Assembly: GCA_030278955.1 (NCBI GenBank)
Contig: JAOANR010000008.1
Location: forward strand, 38,510,148 to 38,574,147
Source of the DNA: Hygrophila difformis
Lineage: Eukaryota; Streptophyta; Magnoliopsida; Lamiales; Acanthaceae
Length of the DNA stretch: 64,000 bases
Reading direction: 5' to 3'
The position numbers and the translations under genes were made by a program. This document shows, piece by piece, positions 1 to 9,222 of this stretch (position 1 is the stretch's first letter; each line of letters opens with the position of its first letter). The notes under the pieces were generated by a model. That model saw nothing but the letters and a program-made list of their open reading frames with translations. It was not told the DNA's origin and ran no database searches.

Positions 1-1426
1 CAAAGGATGACAGATTTCATATCCAATCTTGAGGAGCTTATTCCTATCACTTCTAGCTCGAACCAATCCTCATGATCTAAACAAAAGTTGTTGGAAATCA
101 AGTCTAATATGTGCCTGTAAAATTTCAGAATTTTTGGAGTCCATTTGATATGACAAAAAGTCGAATCTTTTAATGTTGTCAAACCTGAATCCTGACAGCT
201 TTTTATTTGGGTAGAAAACTTGATTTTTGACATGCTTCCCATCGTTTTTCCGAAAAACTTAAAACACGAAAGTTGTTCGTTGGGATGTTTTTGAGATGCT
301 GTACAAATTTCAGATCAATCGCCTAAGAAATGGATTTTTAAACCAAAAAGGCGCAAACTGTGACGCCAAATGATTTTTAAATCAAAGAGATTTTGAAATT
401 CGAAACAAACGGTCGAGACGTTGAATTACGATATATCTATACTTTTGAAAAATCCCGTTACACCAAATAAAAACATTTTCTTTAAAAGAATTCTTTTGAA
501 ACATTGGGGACTTGTGACCAAGTTTGATATTATCAATATGATTCATGCGGGTTTGATTCCCTATGATGTATTTGAGTTCTTGCGGGTTAGATTCCCCAAG
601 GGCGATCGTATGTTTTCCTACGGGTTAGATTCCCTAGGATGTATTGAGTTCTTGCGGGTTAGATTCCCCAAGGGCGATTGTATGATTTCCTGCGGAAATA
701 TTGGTTATGAGGATTGCGGTCACAAGAGCCCTGGTGAATGGTAAACTATAAAAGAAACGAAAAATATTTTGAGAAATGATACTTTTGAAATTGGCTGAGG
801 CCGCCGGATCACCGGCTAAATGATACTTTTGATATTGGCTGCGGCCGCCGGATCACCGGCTAAATGATATATTGTTGAGATGATGGCGTAACGGGAAATA
901 TATTAAAAAGCTCAGATTTTATGAAATTGGCTGCGGCCGCCGGATTGCCGGCTAAATTAAATATTGTTGAGCAAGAAATGTTTTTATAAAATTTAACTAA
1001 AGGCTTTGAAACCCCTAACCCATGCTATGTGTTAGCTTACTCAGCGCGTTTTTGCTGACCCAAACCATTTATCCCCTTTTTCTTACAGAGTCGAAGAATA
1101 TGCATCGTCATATGCATACATGGGAACATTAGGGGAAATCTTTATTTTAAATCCCTGCATTTAATTACGACTTGCATGAACGGGCCTGTTTAACCCGTGT
1201 TTTGGCCATGTCGGCCCTTATACTTTATTTCCGCTGCACAAAATAAAATTTCCGCTGCAACTTTGATGTATTATCTTTAAATTATATATGAATGGGCTGT
1301 TTGAATATTTTAAATTCTGAAAAACCATAGCCTTGCATCTCTTTAGTGAGCTCGGAGAAACCGTGTCTTGCTAGGGAGGTGTGGCGGTGGCATCCCGGCC
1401 TGGGTTACCAAAACCGGGGTGTTACA
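1..1426 (+). mobile_element. Tekay-like LTR, 3' part (5' end outside window)
   Basis: The stretch ends in a gtggcggtg...ggggtgttaca terminus that matches, in reverse complement, the termini of the complete Tekay LTRs at 46682-49275 and 55201-57791. It also has the same gagctcgg...gtgtcttgctagggaggtg block just upstream. The LTR end falls at 1426 and is followed by ataac. The 5' end lies outside the window, so whether this is a solo LTR or the 3' LTR of a full element cannot be decided. It encodes nothing convincing; the open stretch at 421-744 only reads through tandem repeats. Confidence 0.8.
566..956 (+). repeat. Tandem repeats inside the LTR
   Basis: Two repeat families lie side by side. 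A unit of about 52 bp containing ttcttgcgggttagattccc occurs at about 566-618 and 639-691. A unit of about 43 bp containing gccgccggatcaccggctaa occurs at about 781-825 and 826-868, with a third, separated copy at 921-956. A relative of the first unit also occurs in the solo LTR near 11351, so these repeats belong to the LTR family rather than to the insertion site. Confidence 0.75.
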
Positions 1427-1822
1427 ATAACAATCTCGATATATCCCTGAACCCCTTCCCGTGAATCATAACTCTTTCCTTTTAATAAATTTAACTTGGT
1501 ATGTTTTAGAAAATACTCGTGTGCGGAAATTGTCAAAAGTTTCAATAGGGATGGCAATATTTGGGTCCCGCAAAATGTAAGACCCGATTTGAGGCTCAAA
1601 TCCCCTTCAATTTTTGGGTAGGGCTGTTCAAAGTGCGGTCTACACGAACCAAACCGTAAATCAAACGGTAATTTAAAGGTTTGATTCGATTTGCGGTTTA
1701 AAATTTGTGGTTTAGTTCTTTTTTTTAAAAAAATCATGGTTTGCGGTTTAAGTTTGATTTGGAGAAAAAAATTAACCAAATCAAATCTCGCAATATATAT
1801 ATTTAATAAATATATATATATA

Positions 1823-3048
1823 GGAAAAAAGGATAAATAGGTCCTTTTTTTTTCAAAAAATTCAAATGAGTCCTTTTTCTATTTTATTACCAAAACAATC
1901 CTCTACAAATGTTAATTATGTTCAAATCAGTCCTTTTTTCACTAATTATATTCTAATTGCTGACGTGGCAAGGGTTTTAATTTAAACCTGACACGTGTGC
2001 ATAATATTAGTCCTTTTTCTTTTATCTTTTGCCAATTCAGTCCTAAACTTTTATTTTGTTCTATTTAGTCCTGTACCCCAATCACTCATTTTTATATTAA
2101 TTGGCCTCAAACCTTTTAAATTATTTCATTTTAGGCCCAGAACCTTAATTTTTTTATTATTACTAATACATTTATCAAATAAATGCCCAACATACTTCCG
2201 TAAATAAAATTAAATACCAAACCTCATACATTGGGTTTGACCGCCTTGTTACCGGGTCTTCGAAGTTCCGAATTTTACGGACTCTCTCTAACCACCCGAC
2301 CGTAACGATGGTTCATTGGTTCTGGTTTCCTTCAGCAACAATCAGCACAATCATACTTTGTGGACAATAAAATTCAGGCTATTTTTTAATAATTTTAATA
2401 ATATTAATATTTTTCAATAAAACCAAGGCTTCCTGTATCCATAACCTTCCAAAAATTCAAGTTAAATCATTTACTCAAATATTGCTACATCCTAAGGTAG
2501 GACGCAAAGTAAGATTCTGTTGATTGTTACTGAAGGAAACCAAAACCAATGAACAATCGGTTGCGGTCGAGTGGTTATTAGAGAGAGTCCGTAAAATTCC
2601 GGTACTTGAAAGACCCGATAACAAAGCAGTCGAACCCAATATATGAGGTTTGGTGTTTAATTTTATTTATGGAAGTATGTTGTGCATTTATTTGATAAAT
2701 GGATTAGTAATAATAAAAAATTTAAGGTTCTGGGCCTAAAATGAAATAATTTGAAAGGTTTGAGGCCAATTAATATAAAAATGAGTGACTGGGGTAGAGG
2801 ACTAAATAGAACAAAATAAAAGTTTAGGACTGAATTGGCAAAAGATAAAAGAAAAAGGACTAATATTATGCACACGTGTCAGGTTTAAATTAAAACCCTT
2901 GCCACGTCAGCAATTAGAATATAATTAGTGAAAAAAGGACTGATTTGAACATAATTAGCATTTGTAGAGGACTGTTTTGGTAATAAAATAGAAAAAGGAC
3001 TGATTTGAATTTTTTGAAAAGAAAAAGGACCTATTTATCCTTTTTTCC
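1823..3048. mobile_element. Foldback (long terminal inverted repeat) element
   Basis: Two arms of about 530 bp (about 1823-2352 and 2513-3048) are near-perfect reverse complements, separated by a loop of about 160 bp. The ends read ggaaaaaaggataaatagg and its complement. The two arms give almost identical 70-codon open frames (1995-2207 plus, 2663-2875 minus), which are mirror images of one non-coding sequence and not genes. The element sits in a (TA)n tract, so the target duplication cannot be delimited. The long GG-initial inverted repeats suggest a Mutator-like MITE; no transposase is present. Confidence 0.85.
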
Positions 3049-3226
3049 TATATATATATATATAAACATGTCATTTATTTATACTTTATTATTGTTTTTA
3101 TTTTGTTGCAGACCTCTCAAAAATTAGTTTAGCTCCATCAATGACTAAAAATAGTGAAGTTTTTAATGAAGTTTTGTTACATTTCAATAGTTATTTTAAT
3201 TTATTTGTTCGTTTCATTATTATATA

Positions 3227-3483
3227 CTCCTCCTGTCCCACCATAGATGTCATGTTTGACTTTTTTATACTGTTCATTGTTCAACTTTGACTCAATATTA
3301 TTGTAAATATATAATTGGAAAAAATGTTGAGTTTATCTTGTTATATTGGTTTAATTGTATAGTTTTCGAATATATATTTTATATAATTTTTACTTTTATA
3401 TATTTTGATATATTAATGATTAAAAAAGTACATTGGATTATGTGCAGAATTCAAACCGGACATCTTAGTTGGGACAGATGGAG
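3227..3483. mobile_element. Stowaway-like (Tc1/mariner) MITE
   Basis: The termini ctcctcctgtccca and tgggacagatggag are imperfect inverted repeats of the CTCCCTCCGTCCC type. They are flanked by the dinucleotide TA at 3225-3226 and 3484-3485, the standard mariner target duplication. The element is 257 bp and non-coding. Confidence 0.8.
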
Positions 3484-3929
3484 TATATAATATCAACTAT
3501 ATAATTTGTTGATTTCTTACTCTATGGTTTATTTGGCTTGGAGTAACAAGATCAAGATTCAATTTACTTGTTTCGAATCATTGTCTATATATTTATGATT
3601 ATCATTTTATTTATTCCAAGAGTTTCTGATATTTTTAGTTTATTAAGTATTTGGTTTGTAAACAATCAACTAATATTTTTTGTAACTTTTAATTAGAAAT
3701 TTAGAATTTGGACTGTTACACTTACGACTGTAATTTATGGAATTTTTTTGTTTTTAAAATTTCGGTTAAACCATAGCCAAACAGCACCAAACTGTTTTTT
3801 TTCGCTTTGATTTGGTTTGGTTTGAATGCTAAAATGGTTTGGTTTGGTTTGATTTTTTCTAAAACCGTTTTTTACGGTTTGGTTTGGGTTTGGTGCGAAA
3901 CCGCACCAACCCAAACCGTGTTCACCCAT

Positions 3930-4644
3930 AATTCTGGGTGAGGCCCGGATCCATTGCAATGACAACGGATTGGGTCTTGATCATTTCCTACAAAATTCAA
4001 GATCGGACCGGGTTTGCTTCGATTATAGGGTCTAATCCGGACCATTGCCAACCTAAGTAATTTATGATTTTCACTATTTCGTATTTACTAGAGAAATTCT
4101 AGATCATCCTGTTTATTTGATATATAAACATCAAGAAAGAAATATAAGCACTCTAGAAATGGGAGATTAATAAAATCACAAAAGATACAAATTAAATGTT
4201 CTTAGAAATGATTTATTATACGCAGCAGCCACAAAAATCATTATATTGAAGGGAATAAAAACAAAAACAAAAAACAAAATTCCCTAAGAGAAGCCGACTC
4301 TATAGCAAACTATTTTAGTCAAGGGTTTCATGACTACATGTATATGAGTATGAGTTTCTTTCACTGTTAAGTTTACTTTTCGTAAGTCAACTCTTAAACA
4401 TTTTGTAAATATATCATTGGACGTATTACTACATTGGATCAAAAAGAAAACCCTTATTTTGCAAGCTGCCACATACTACTATTTAATCGTTTTGTTTGTT
4501 ATTTTTGCCGTATACAGGTGGACATTGAAGGGTTGTTTTTCCCAAAGCAGAATTTTGCATACACAAATGTTAGAATCTGAGATATTTTGTTAAGCTACCA
4601 GAACCTCATACCACTAAGGGCAACTGCGTTTCGTTGTTATTAAT
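3930..4644. other. Intergenic, nothing recognised
   Basis: AT-rich sequence between the hAT-like element and the 5' LTR of Tat element A. I see no coding frame, RNA gene or clear repeat. The last five bases (ttaat) are the left target duplication of element A. Confidence 0.6.
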
Positions 4645-5325
4645 TGTTGGGGCCACAAAGAATAGTGGGCCACGAGGAAAAGAATTGGGCCATAAAAGAT
4701 GGCCGAAGAAGGATTTCTAAGAAGAGTTGGGCTTGAGATCTATTGGGCCGAGAAATTAAAAGGGAACGATCCAAAACAGAAGAAGAAACCCGAACGGAGG
4801 AAGATTTCGGAAGGAAAAGATTTCGGCCGAAGTAGAATTAAATCAGCCGATTGAGGAGAGACGGGAATCGGCTCAGAGGAATCGGCCGGAGAGCGGTTAT
4901 TTCAGCTCCGGCTATAAATAGGGGATGTCATACACAGAATCAGAGAGATCAATCCAACCCCCAAATTCCTTTATCAAATTTACTTCTTTGTATCTTTACT
5001 GCTTTCTTTACAGCTTTCCTTTACAGTTTTTCCTAGACTCTAGCTTAGCTTGTAGCGGTTACTTCCAAGTCCACCGTTGTTTCTTAACAACCGGTAGTTT
5101 GGTTCTAGTTTTTCCGGTGAATTCGCCGTTGTTTCTTAACAACAGGTAGATTCTCCATTGTATTTTGTTGCCATTCAAATTCTAAGGAATATTAAGTCAA
5201 GTTTGGACGTAATTTGTCAAGTTTGGGCGCATTATTATTAATCCGGACCCGTAACCGGTTTGATCCTTTTTCCGGTAGCCTCCCTTGAGGAGAAAAAGGT
5301 CCTTTGGCATCACACAAGCCAAACA
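4645..5325 (+). repeat. 5' LTR of Tat element A
   Basis: The 681 bp repeat starts tgttggggcc and ends gccaaaca, and is near-identical to 19236-19903. Differences include a short indel near 4870 (the 3' copy lacks ctcagaggaatcgg-like sequence) and scattered substitutions, so the insertion is fairly young but not brand-new. A TATA box lies at 4913-4920. Confidence 0.95.
4913..4920 (+). promoter_or_regulatory. LTR TATA box, element A
   Basis: TATAAATA follows a cggc-rich stretch and is conserved in the 3' LTR (19491-19498) and in the LTR of copy B (44265-44272, minus strand). It is the likely core promoter of the genomic RNA, with transcription starting about 30 bp downstream. Confidence 0.8.
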
Positions 5326-5326
5326 G

Positions 5327-5345
5327 TGGCACGCCCAGTGGGACC
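5327..5345 (+). other. Candidate primer-binding site, element A
   Basis: tggcacgcccagtgggacc begins two bases after the end of the 5' LTR, the expected place for the minus-strand primer site. I do not assign the tRNA. Comparing its complement with plant tRNA 3' ends would settle the identity. Confidence 0.6.
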
Positions 5346-5349
5346 AGAA

Positions 5350-7590
5350 ATGGCATTTGAACAAGCAACTCCAGCGGTTAACACGGCGGCGAGGACTGAT
5401 TTGCCGCCGATTCAGGAAGAACGCGCAGCAGAAGCCGGAGAATTCCCCCCAGGGTTCACCGGACCGTCAAACTTCCACAATCAGGAGTTTTCGAATGACA
5501 ATTTAACCCCGCGGTTCCGAGATCAGGTCCAATTTATGGTTGAAGCGGCGGTTACTAATTCGGTTCGCCAGATAGAAGGCAATATCTTGGCAGCAATGCC
5601 AGCTATGTTCAGAGCCGAAATAGCGAGGAATATGTATCCGATGGGAACACAGCAAGCACCAATGGCGCAAAATCCACCACCTGCGATGCAAAATCCTCAT
5701 AATTTTCAACAGCAGGCCTATCGGCCGCCAGGAGGGCATGGACCACGGCCTTTCACCTCTCCGCAGCAAAGGTACGATCAGCAACAGAATCAACCACCTC
5801 AACCAGTTGTCCAACCACCTGCTCCAGTGGTTCAACAACAATACTTACCACAGCAGCCGAATCCACCACAACTGGTTGACAGGGAGTTAATTGCTGAAAT
5901 AATTCGTACTCAGTTCGGAAATATCATCGGCCAGGAGAATAGGCCGATGTACCGGAAACCTTATCCAGACTACATTGAGGAGCAGTATCCACTGCCTAGA
6001 GGAGTAAAGGTTCCAGATTTCAATACTTTCTCTGGAGAAGTCGGCCGGTCTACTATCGAGCATATTGGCCGATTTACAGCTCAATGCACCAGAATTGCAC
6101 AAAACGATTTTCATAAGCTGATATTGTTCAGCTTATCATTAACTGGACCAGCATTTGAGTGGTACATCAATTTACCAGCGGGATCGGTCAATACATGGGC
6201 CGAAATGGAGCGATTATTCCATGACCGATTCTATAATACCAGTCCCGAGGTTTCGGTGGTCGATCTGACGTCAACCAAGCAGAAGGCGACCGAGTCAGTT
6301 ACAGAGTTCATTGAAAGATTTTATGCAGTGAAGGCTCAGATGAAGACAATGCTGCCTGAGCATGAATATATTCAAATCCTGAAGCAGAATTTGAAGTTTG
6401 CCATCAAGGACATATTGATGGTTACAAGACCAAGGACTGTGGCCGAATTAACGGTCGAAGCCATAAGGATGGAGACTTATTTGGCAGAACAAGCGGCTTT
6501 CAAATCAAGCCGAAGTCAAAGTGGAAGATCGCAACCTATCCAGTCAGCTGCTTCATTTGCTGAGTCTCTGGATAGATGTGAAGTCCAGGAAGAGTATAAC
6601 ACGGATGATGTTCCCGCCTTAGCCGAAGTTGCAAGGGCTGAATTAGTCATTAAGAAGCCTATGACTTGTCCAGCACTTCGGCCAGCCAGAGGCAAGGAGA
6701 AAGAAGGAGGGGATGAATCTCAGAGATTTTATTCTTTCGACCTATCACAAATGGACGGAATATTTGATTATTGCCAGAAGTACGGATTGTTGGAATTTAA
6801 AGGAAACCACCCACAGCCCACCAAGGATCAATTGGAAGCCGGATGGTGCAGATTCCATGGATCGGCTACTCATTCCATGGCAGTCTGCGGACATTTCAGG
6901 AAGCTAATTCAGAAGCATGTCGATAATGGGAAATTAAAGTTCCCGGACAGGCTTATGGCGATCGACAAGAATCCGTTCCCTGTTGCCAACATGGTGATGG
7001 TGCATCCCGACCAGAATAGGTCTATACACGACCGATTGGGGGATCAATCATCGTCTAGCAAGGGTTCTGTGCACGATCGGCTAGGAGGTCGGCCATCGGC
7101 TCAGAAGACAGGAGTGTGGAAACGATTAGGATCTCCGAAGGGGAAGGAGAAGGTTGCGGATGTTTTCGACCGATTGGGGAATTATTATGTAAAGGAATGG
7201 ATCAAGCAATCGGAAAAACATCAGAAGGTCGAAATCGGAGATGAGAATGAGAAACCAACTTTGAAAATCATAACTAACGGATGGGATTCAGAGATGAAGT
7301 TGACAGCCGATAAGCAGAATGGAAAGATTGTGATTCAGATCACAGTTCCCGAAGATGCTGTCAGTCCCGAAATGAAGAAGCTCAGAAGGCCACCAGCAAA
7401 TACTCAGGTAGGCCGATGGGTTCAAAATTCCCAGAGAAAAGGCATTTTGGCCAACGCCGATTTGAGAATTCGGCTTGGAAGGCAGAAGAGAAAAAGGTTC
7501 CAAAAGGAAAGGGATCGTATCATACTTTCAAACGAAGAATGCAACTGCTTAAAGCAGCTGGTGCTTTTGAGCAAGAGGAGTACGAAATGA
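5350..7590 (+). CDS. gag: Gag polyprotein of Tat element A
   Basis: Structural protein that would form the cytoplasmic virus-like particle and bind the genomic RNA. The frame is open for 746 codons from the ATG at 5350; an upstream in-frame ATG at 5260 lies inside the LTR and is less likely. Residues about 97-175 are Gln/Pro-rich. A retrotransposon gag domain spans about 240-380 (with the WYINLP and FHDRFY motifs). A zinc-binding-like CRFH...HSMAVC motif lies near 500-513. The C-terminus is charged and repeats an (H/F)DRLG motif several times. No stop interrupts it, unlike pol. The last 175 bases overlap the protease frame, which lies in the -1 frame; no canonical slippery heptamer is visible in the overlap. 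Confidence 0.9.
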   Translation: MAFEQATPAVNTAARTDLPPIQEERAAEAGEFPPGFTGPSNFHNQEFSNDNLTPRFRDQVQFMVEAAVTNSVRQIEGNILAAMPAMFRAEIARNMYPMGTQQAPMAQNPPPAMQNPHNFQQQAYRPPGGHGPRPFTSPQQRYDQQQNQPPQPVVQPPAPVVQQQYLPQQPNPPQLVDRELIAEIIRTQFGNIIGQENRPMYRKPYPDYIEEQYPLPRGVKVPDFNTFSGEVGRSTIEHIGRFTAQCTRIAQNDFHKLILFSLSLTGPAFEWYINLPAGSVNTWAEMERLFHDRFYNTSPEVSVVDLTSTKQKATESVTEFIERFYAVKAQMKTMLPEHEYIQILKQNLKFAIKDILMVTRPRTVAELTVEAIRMETYLAEQAAFKSSRSQSGRSQPIQSAASFAESLDRCEVQEEYNTDDVPALAEVARAELVIKKPMTCPALRPARGKEKEGGDESQRFYSFDLSQMDGIFDYCQKYGLLEFKGNHPQPTKDQLEAGWCRFHGSATHSMAVCGHFRKLIQKHVDNGKLKFPDRLMAIDKNPFPVANMVMVHPDQNRSIHDRLGDQSSSSKGSVHDRLGGRPSAQKTGVWKRLGSPKGKEKVADVFDRLGNYYVKEWIKQSEKHQKVEIGDENEKPTLKIITNGWDSEMKLTADKQNGKIVIQITVPEDAVSPEMKKLRRPPANTQVGRWVQNSQRKGILANADLRIRLGRQKRKRFQKERDRIILSNEECNCLKQLVLLSKRSTK

Positions 7591-8729
7591 TGCATATGGA
7601 AGAGGACTTTCCAGACGATTGTTCGTTCTCGGAAGGAAGGATCCTCAATAGAGTATTTTCGGCTCGGTTAAGGTCAGCCGAAGGGAAGGAAGAAAGGAAG
7701 CCGAAAGAAGGGCAGGATCGGCTGAAAAACAAAACTGAATTTCGACCGAAAATAATGCAGCCGAAAACCGAAGATGAACAGCCGAAAGTAAAAGAAGAGT
7801 GGAAGCCTAGACCAGTCCGAACTAGGGAATGGAAGCCGAAAACGAATATTGTCCCGAATGGTGATACATTTTCGATCGGGCAGTTCAAGTTTGGCTTCAG
7901 GTCTAGTGCGAACATGGTAGGAGTGACCACAACAACTGAGGAGGAGTACTGGTCTGATTATGAACCACCCGTGGTCTTCTGCCAGAAGGAGGGAGAATAT
8001 TTCGGCGATGATGAACCCATTGTGGATTTCTGCTTCGCCAAACTTGAAGCATTTCGGCCTGAGGCCGAAACTGAGAAAGTGGTCGAAGAAGGTTATGAGG
8101 CATTTGTCCCCGAAGCTCAACCAAGCACGATCTTACCCCCGACTGTAAAGATATCTCAACATGTGAGACCTTTATATGTGAAAGGTTGGGTAAATGGGAG
8201 ACCGCTTAGGAGAATGTTTATTGATGGAGGAGCAACGGTCAATATCATGCCATTGTCTACATTGACGAAGATAGGCCGTTCAAAGGAAGACTTACTCTCT
8301 ACAAGGATGAAAGTATTGAGTTTTGTGGGAGCCCAAACAGCGGCCGAAGGGTGTACTTTAGTAGATGTAACGGTCGGGACGATTTCGATTCCGACCATGT
8401 TCTTTGTTGTAGGTGCAGAAGTCCCGTATGCGGCCCTTCTAGGCCGATGTTGGATACATACATCTCGATGTTTGCCATCAACACTACACCAGAAAGTGTG
8501 GTTCTGGAAAAAGCATGGCACAGTTGAAGAAGTGGATGGAGACCAACCTCCGTTTCCAGTCAGCTCAGCCGGCCGAATTGATGCGGTATTATACGAAGAG
8601 CCCATACAACCATTCCTAGCAGTGGTAGGGGATCGGTACCCACAGGTTGTCGAGTGTGATTGGACAGATTTGGGGTTCGAGGTCAGATATCAGGCCGACG
8701 AACGGCTAGTTGAAGAAAAAACTAAATGA
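7416..8729 (+). CDS. Aspartic protease frame of Tat element A
   Basis: This frame carries the retroviral-type aspartic protease that would process Gag-Pol. The N-terminal 220 codons are low-complexity and rich in Lys, Glu and Pro. The protease core begins near residue 245 (PLYVKGW), with the active-site motif IDGGATVN near 267-274, where Gly replaces the usual Ser/Thr after Asp, and a distal ALLGRCW motif. The first ATG (7416) lies inside the gag overlap; translation is more likely by frameshift or from a spliced or alternative RNA, which the sequence does not decide. The stop (8727-8729) overlaps the next ATG (8726) as ATGA, and copy B keeps the same overlap at 63506-63509. Confidence 0.85.
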   Translation: MGSKFPEKRHFGQRRFENSAWKAEEKKVPKGKGSYHTFKRRMQLLKAAGAFEQEEYEMMHMEEDFPDDCSFSEGRILNRVFSARLRSAEGKEERKPKEGQDRLKNKTEFRPKIMQPKTEDEQPKVKEEWKPRPVRTREWKPKTNIVPNGDTFSIGQFKFGFRSSANMVGVTTTTEEEYWSDYEPPVVFCQKEGEYFGDDEPIVDFCFAKLEAFRPEAETEKVVEEGYEAFVPEAQPSTILPPTVKISQHVRPLYVKGWVNGRPLRRMFIDGGATVNIMPLSTLTKIGRSKEDLLSTRMKVLSFVGAQTAAEGCTLVDVTVGTISIPTMFFVVGAEVPYAALLGRCWIHTSRCLPSTLHQKVWFWKKHGTVEEVDGDQPPFPVSSAGRIDAVLYEEPIQPFLAVVGDRYPQVVECDWTDLGFEVRYQADERLVEEKTK

Positions 8730-9222
8730 TGGATGCACAATCGAATCAAGCGATCGAGTTCGAATCGGCCGAACTCGGAGTTTCAGAAGATAAAGCAGGA
8801 TGGAGCGAACTCATGGATGCTATTCCAAAACGAACACCGGATTTCAAAGCTCAAGACCCCTTGAAAATGGTCAATGTTGGTACAGATGAGCACCCGAGGG
8901 AGATCCCATTGAGTGCAAATTTAGATCAGCAGATGACAAGCCGATTCAAGGAGGTGTTAATTGAGTTCAAGGATTGTTTCGCATGGGACTATACAGAGAT
9001 ACCAGGATTGGAGCGATCTATTGTGGAGCATAGATTACCAATCAAAGAAGGGTTTAGGCCGCATAAATAGCCGGCCAGGAGGGCAGCGCCCGAAATAGTC
9101 CCAAGAATAAAAGAGGAAATAGAAAAATTATTAGCGGCCGGATTTGTGAGGCCAGCTAAATATGTAGAGTGGTTGTCTAATATTGTTCCTGCAATAAAGA
9201 AGAATGGGAAATTGAGAGTTTG

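Larger units (their letters stand above)
1619..3929. mobile_element. Degenerate hAT-like nonautonomous element, host of nested insertions
   Basis: The left end reads tagggctgttcaaag and the right end reads gtgttcaccca, imperfect terminal inverted repeats of the kind seen in plant hAT-type MITEs. Both ends are followed inward by cggtttggtttgg-like sequence. The outer flanks (tttttggg on the left, attctggg on the right) resemble a decayed 8 bp duplication. No transposase is visible. The interior is largely taken up by the foldback element (1823-3048) and the Stowaway element (3227-3483). The call rests on weak termini and could be wrong. Confidence 0.4.

Noticed and set aside
421..744. 107-codon open frame in the first LTR
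   Set aside because: It reads through tandem repeats of a non-coding LTR; the apparent internal protein repeat follows from the DNA repeat.
1995..2875. Two near-identical 70-codon frames on opposite strands
   Set aside because: They are mirror images produced by the foldback arms; no codon-level support.
1550..4055. Larger hAT-like element with gatggcaat ends
   Set aside because: Only short end similarity and no matching 8 bp duplication; the inner pair at 1619 and 3929 fits better, though still weakly.
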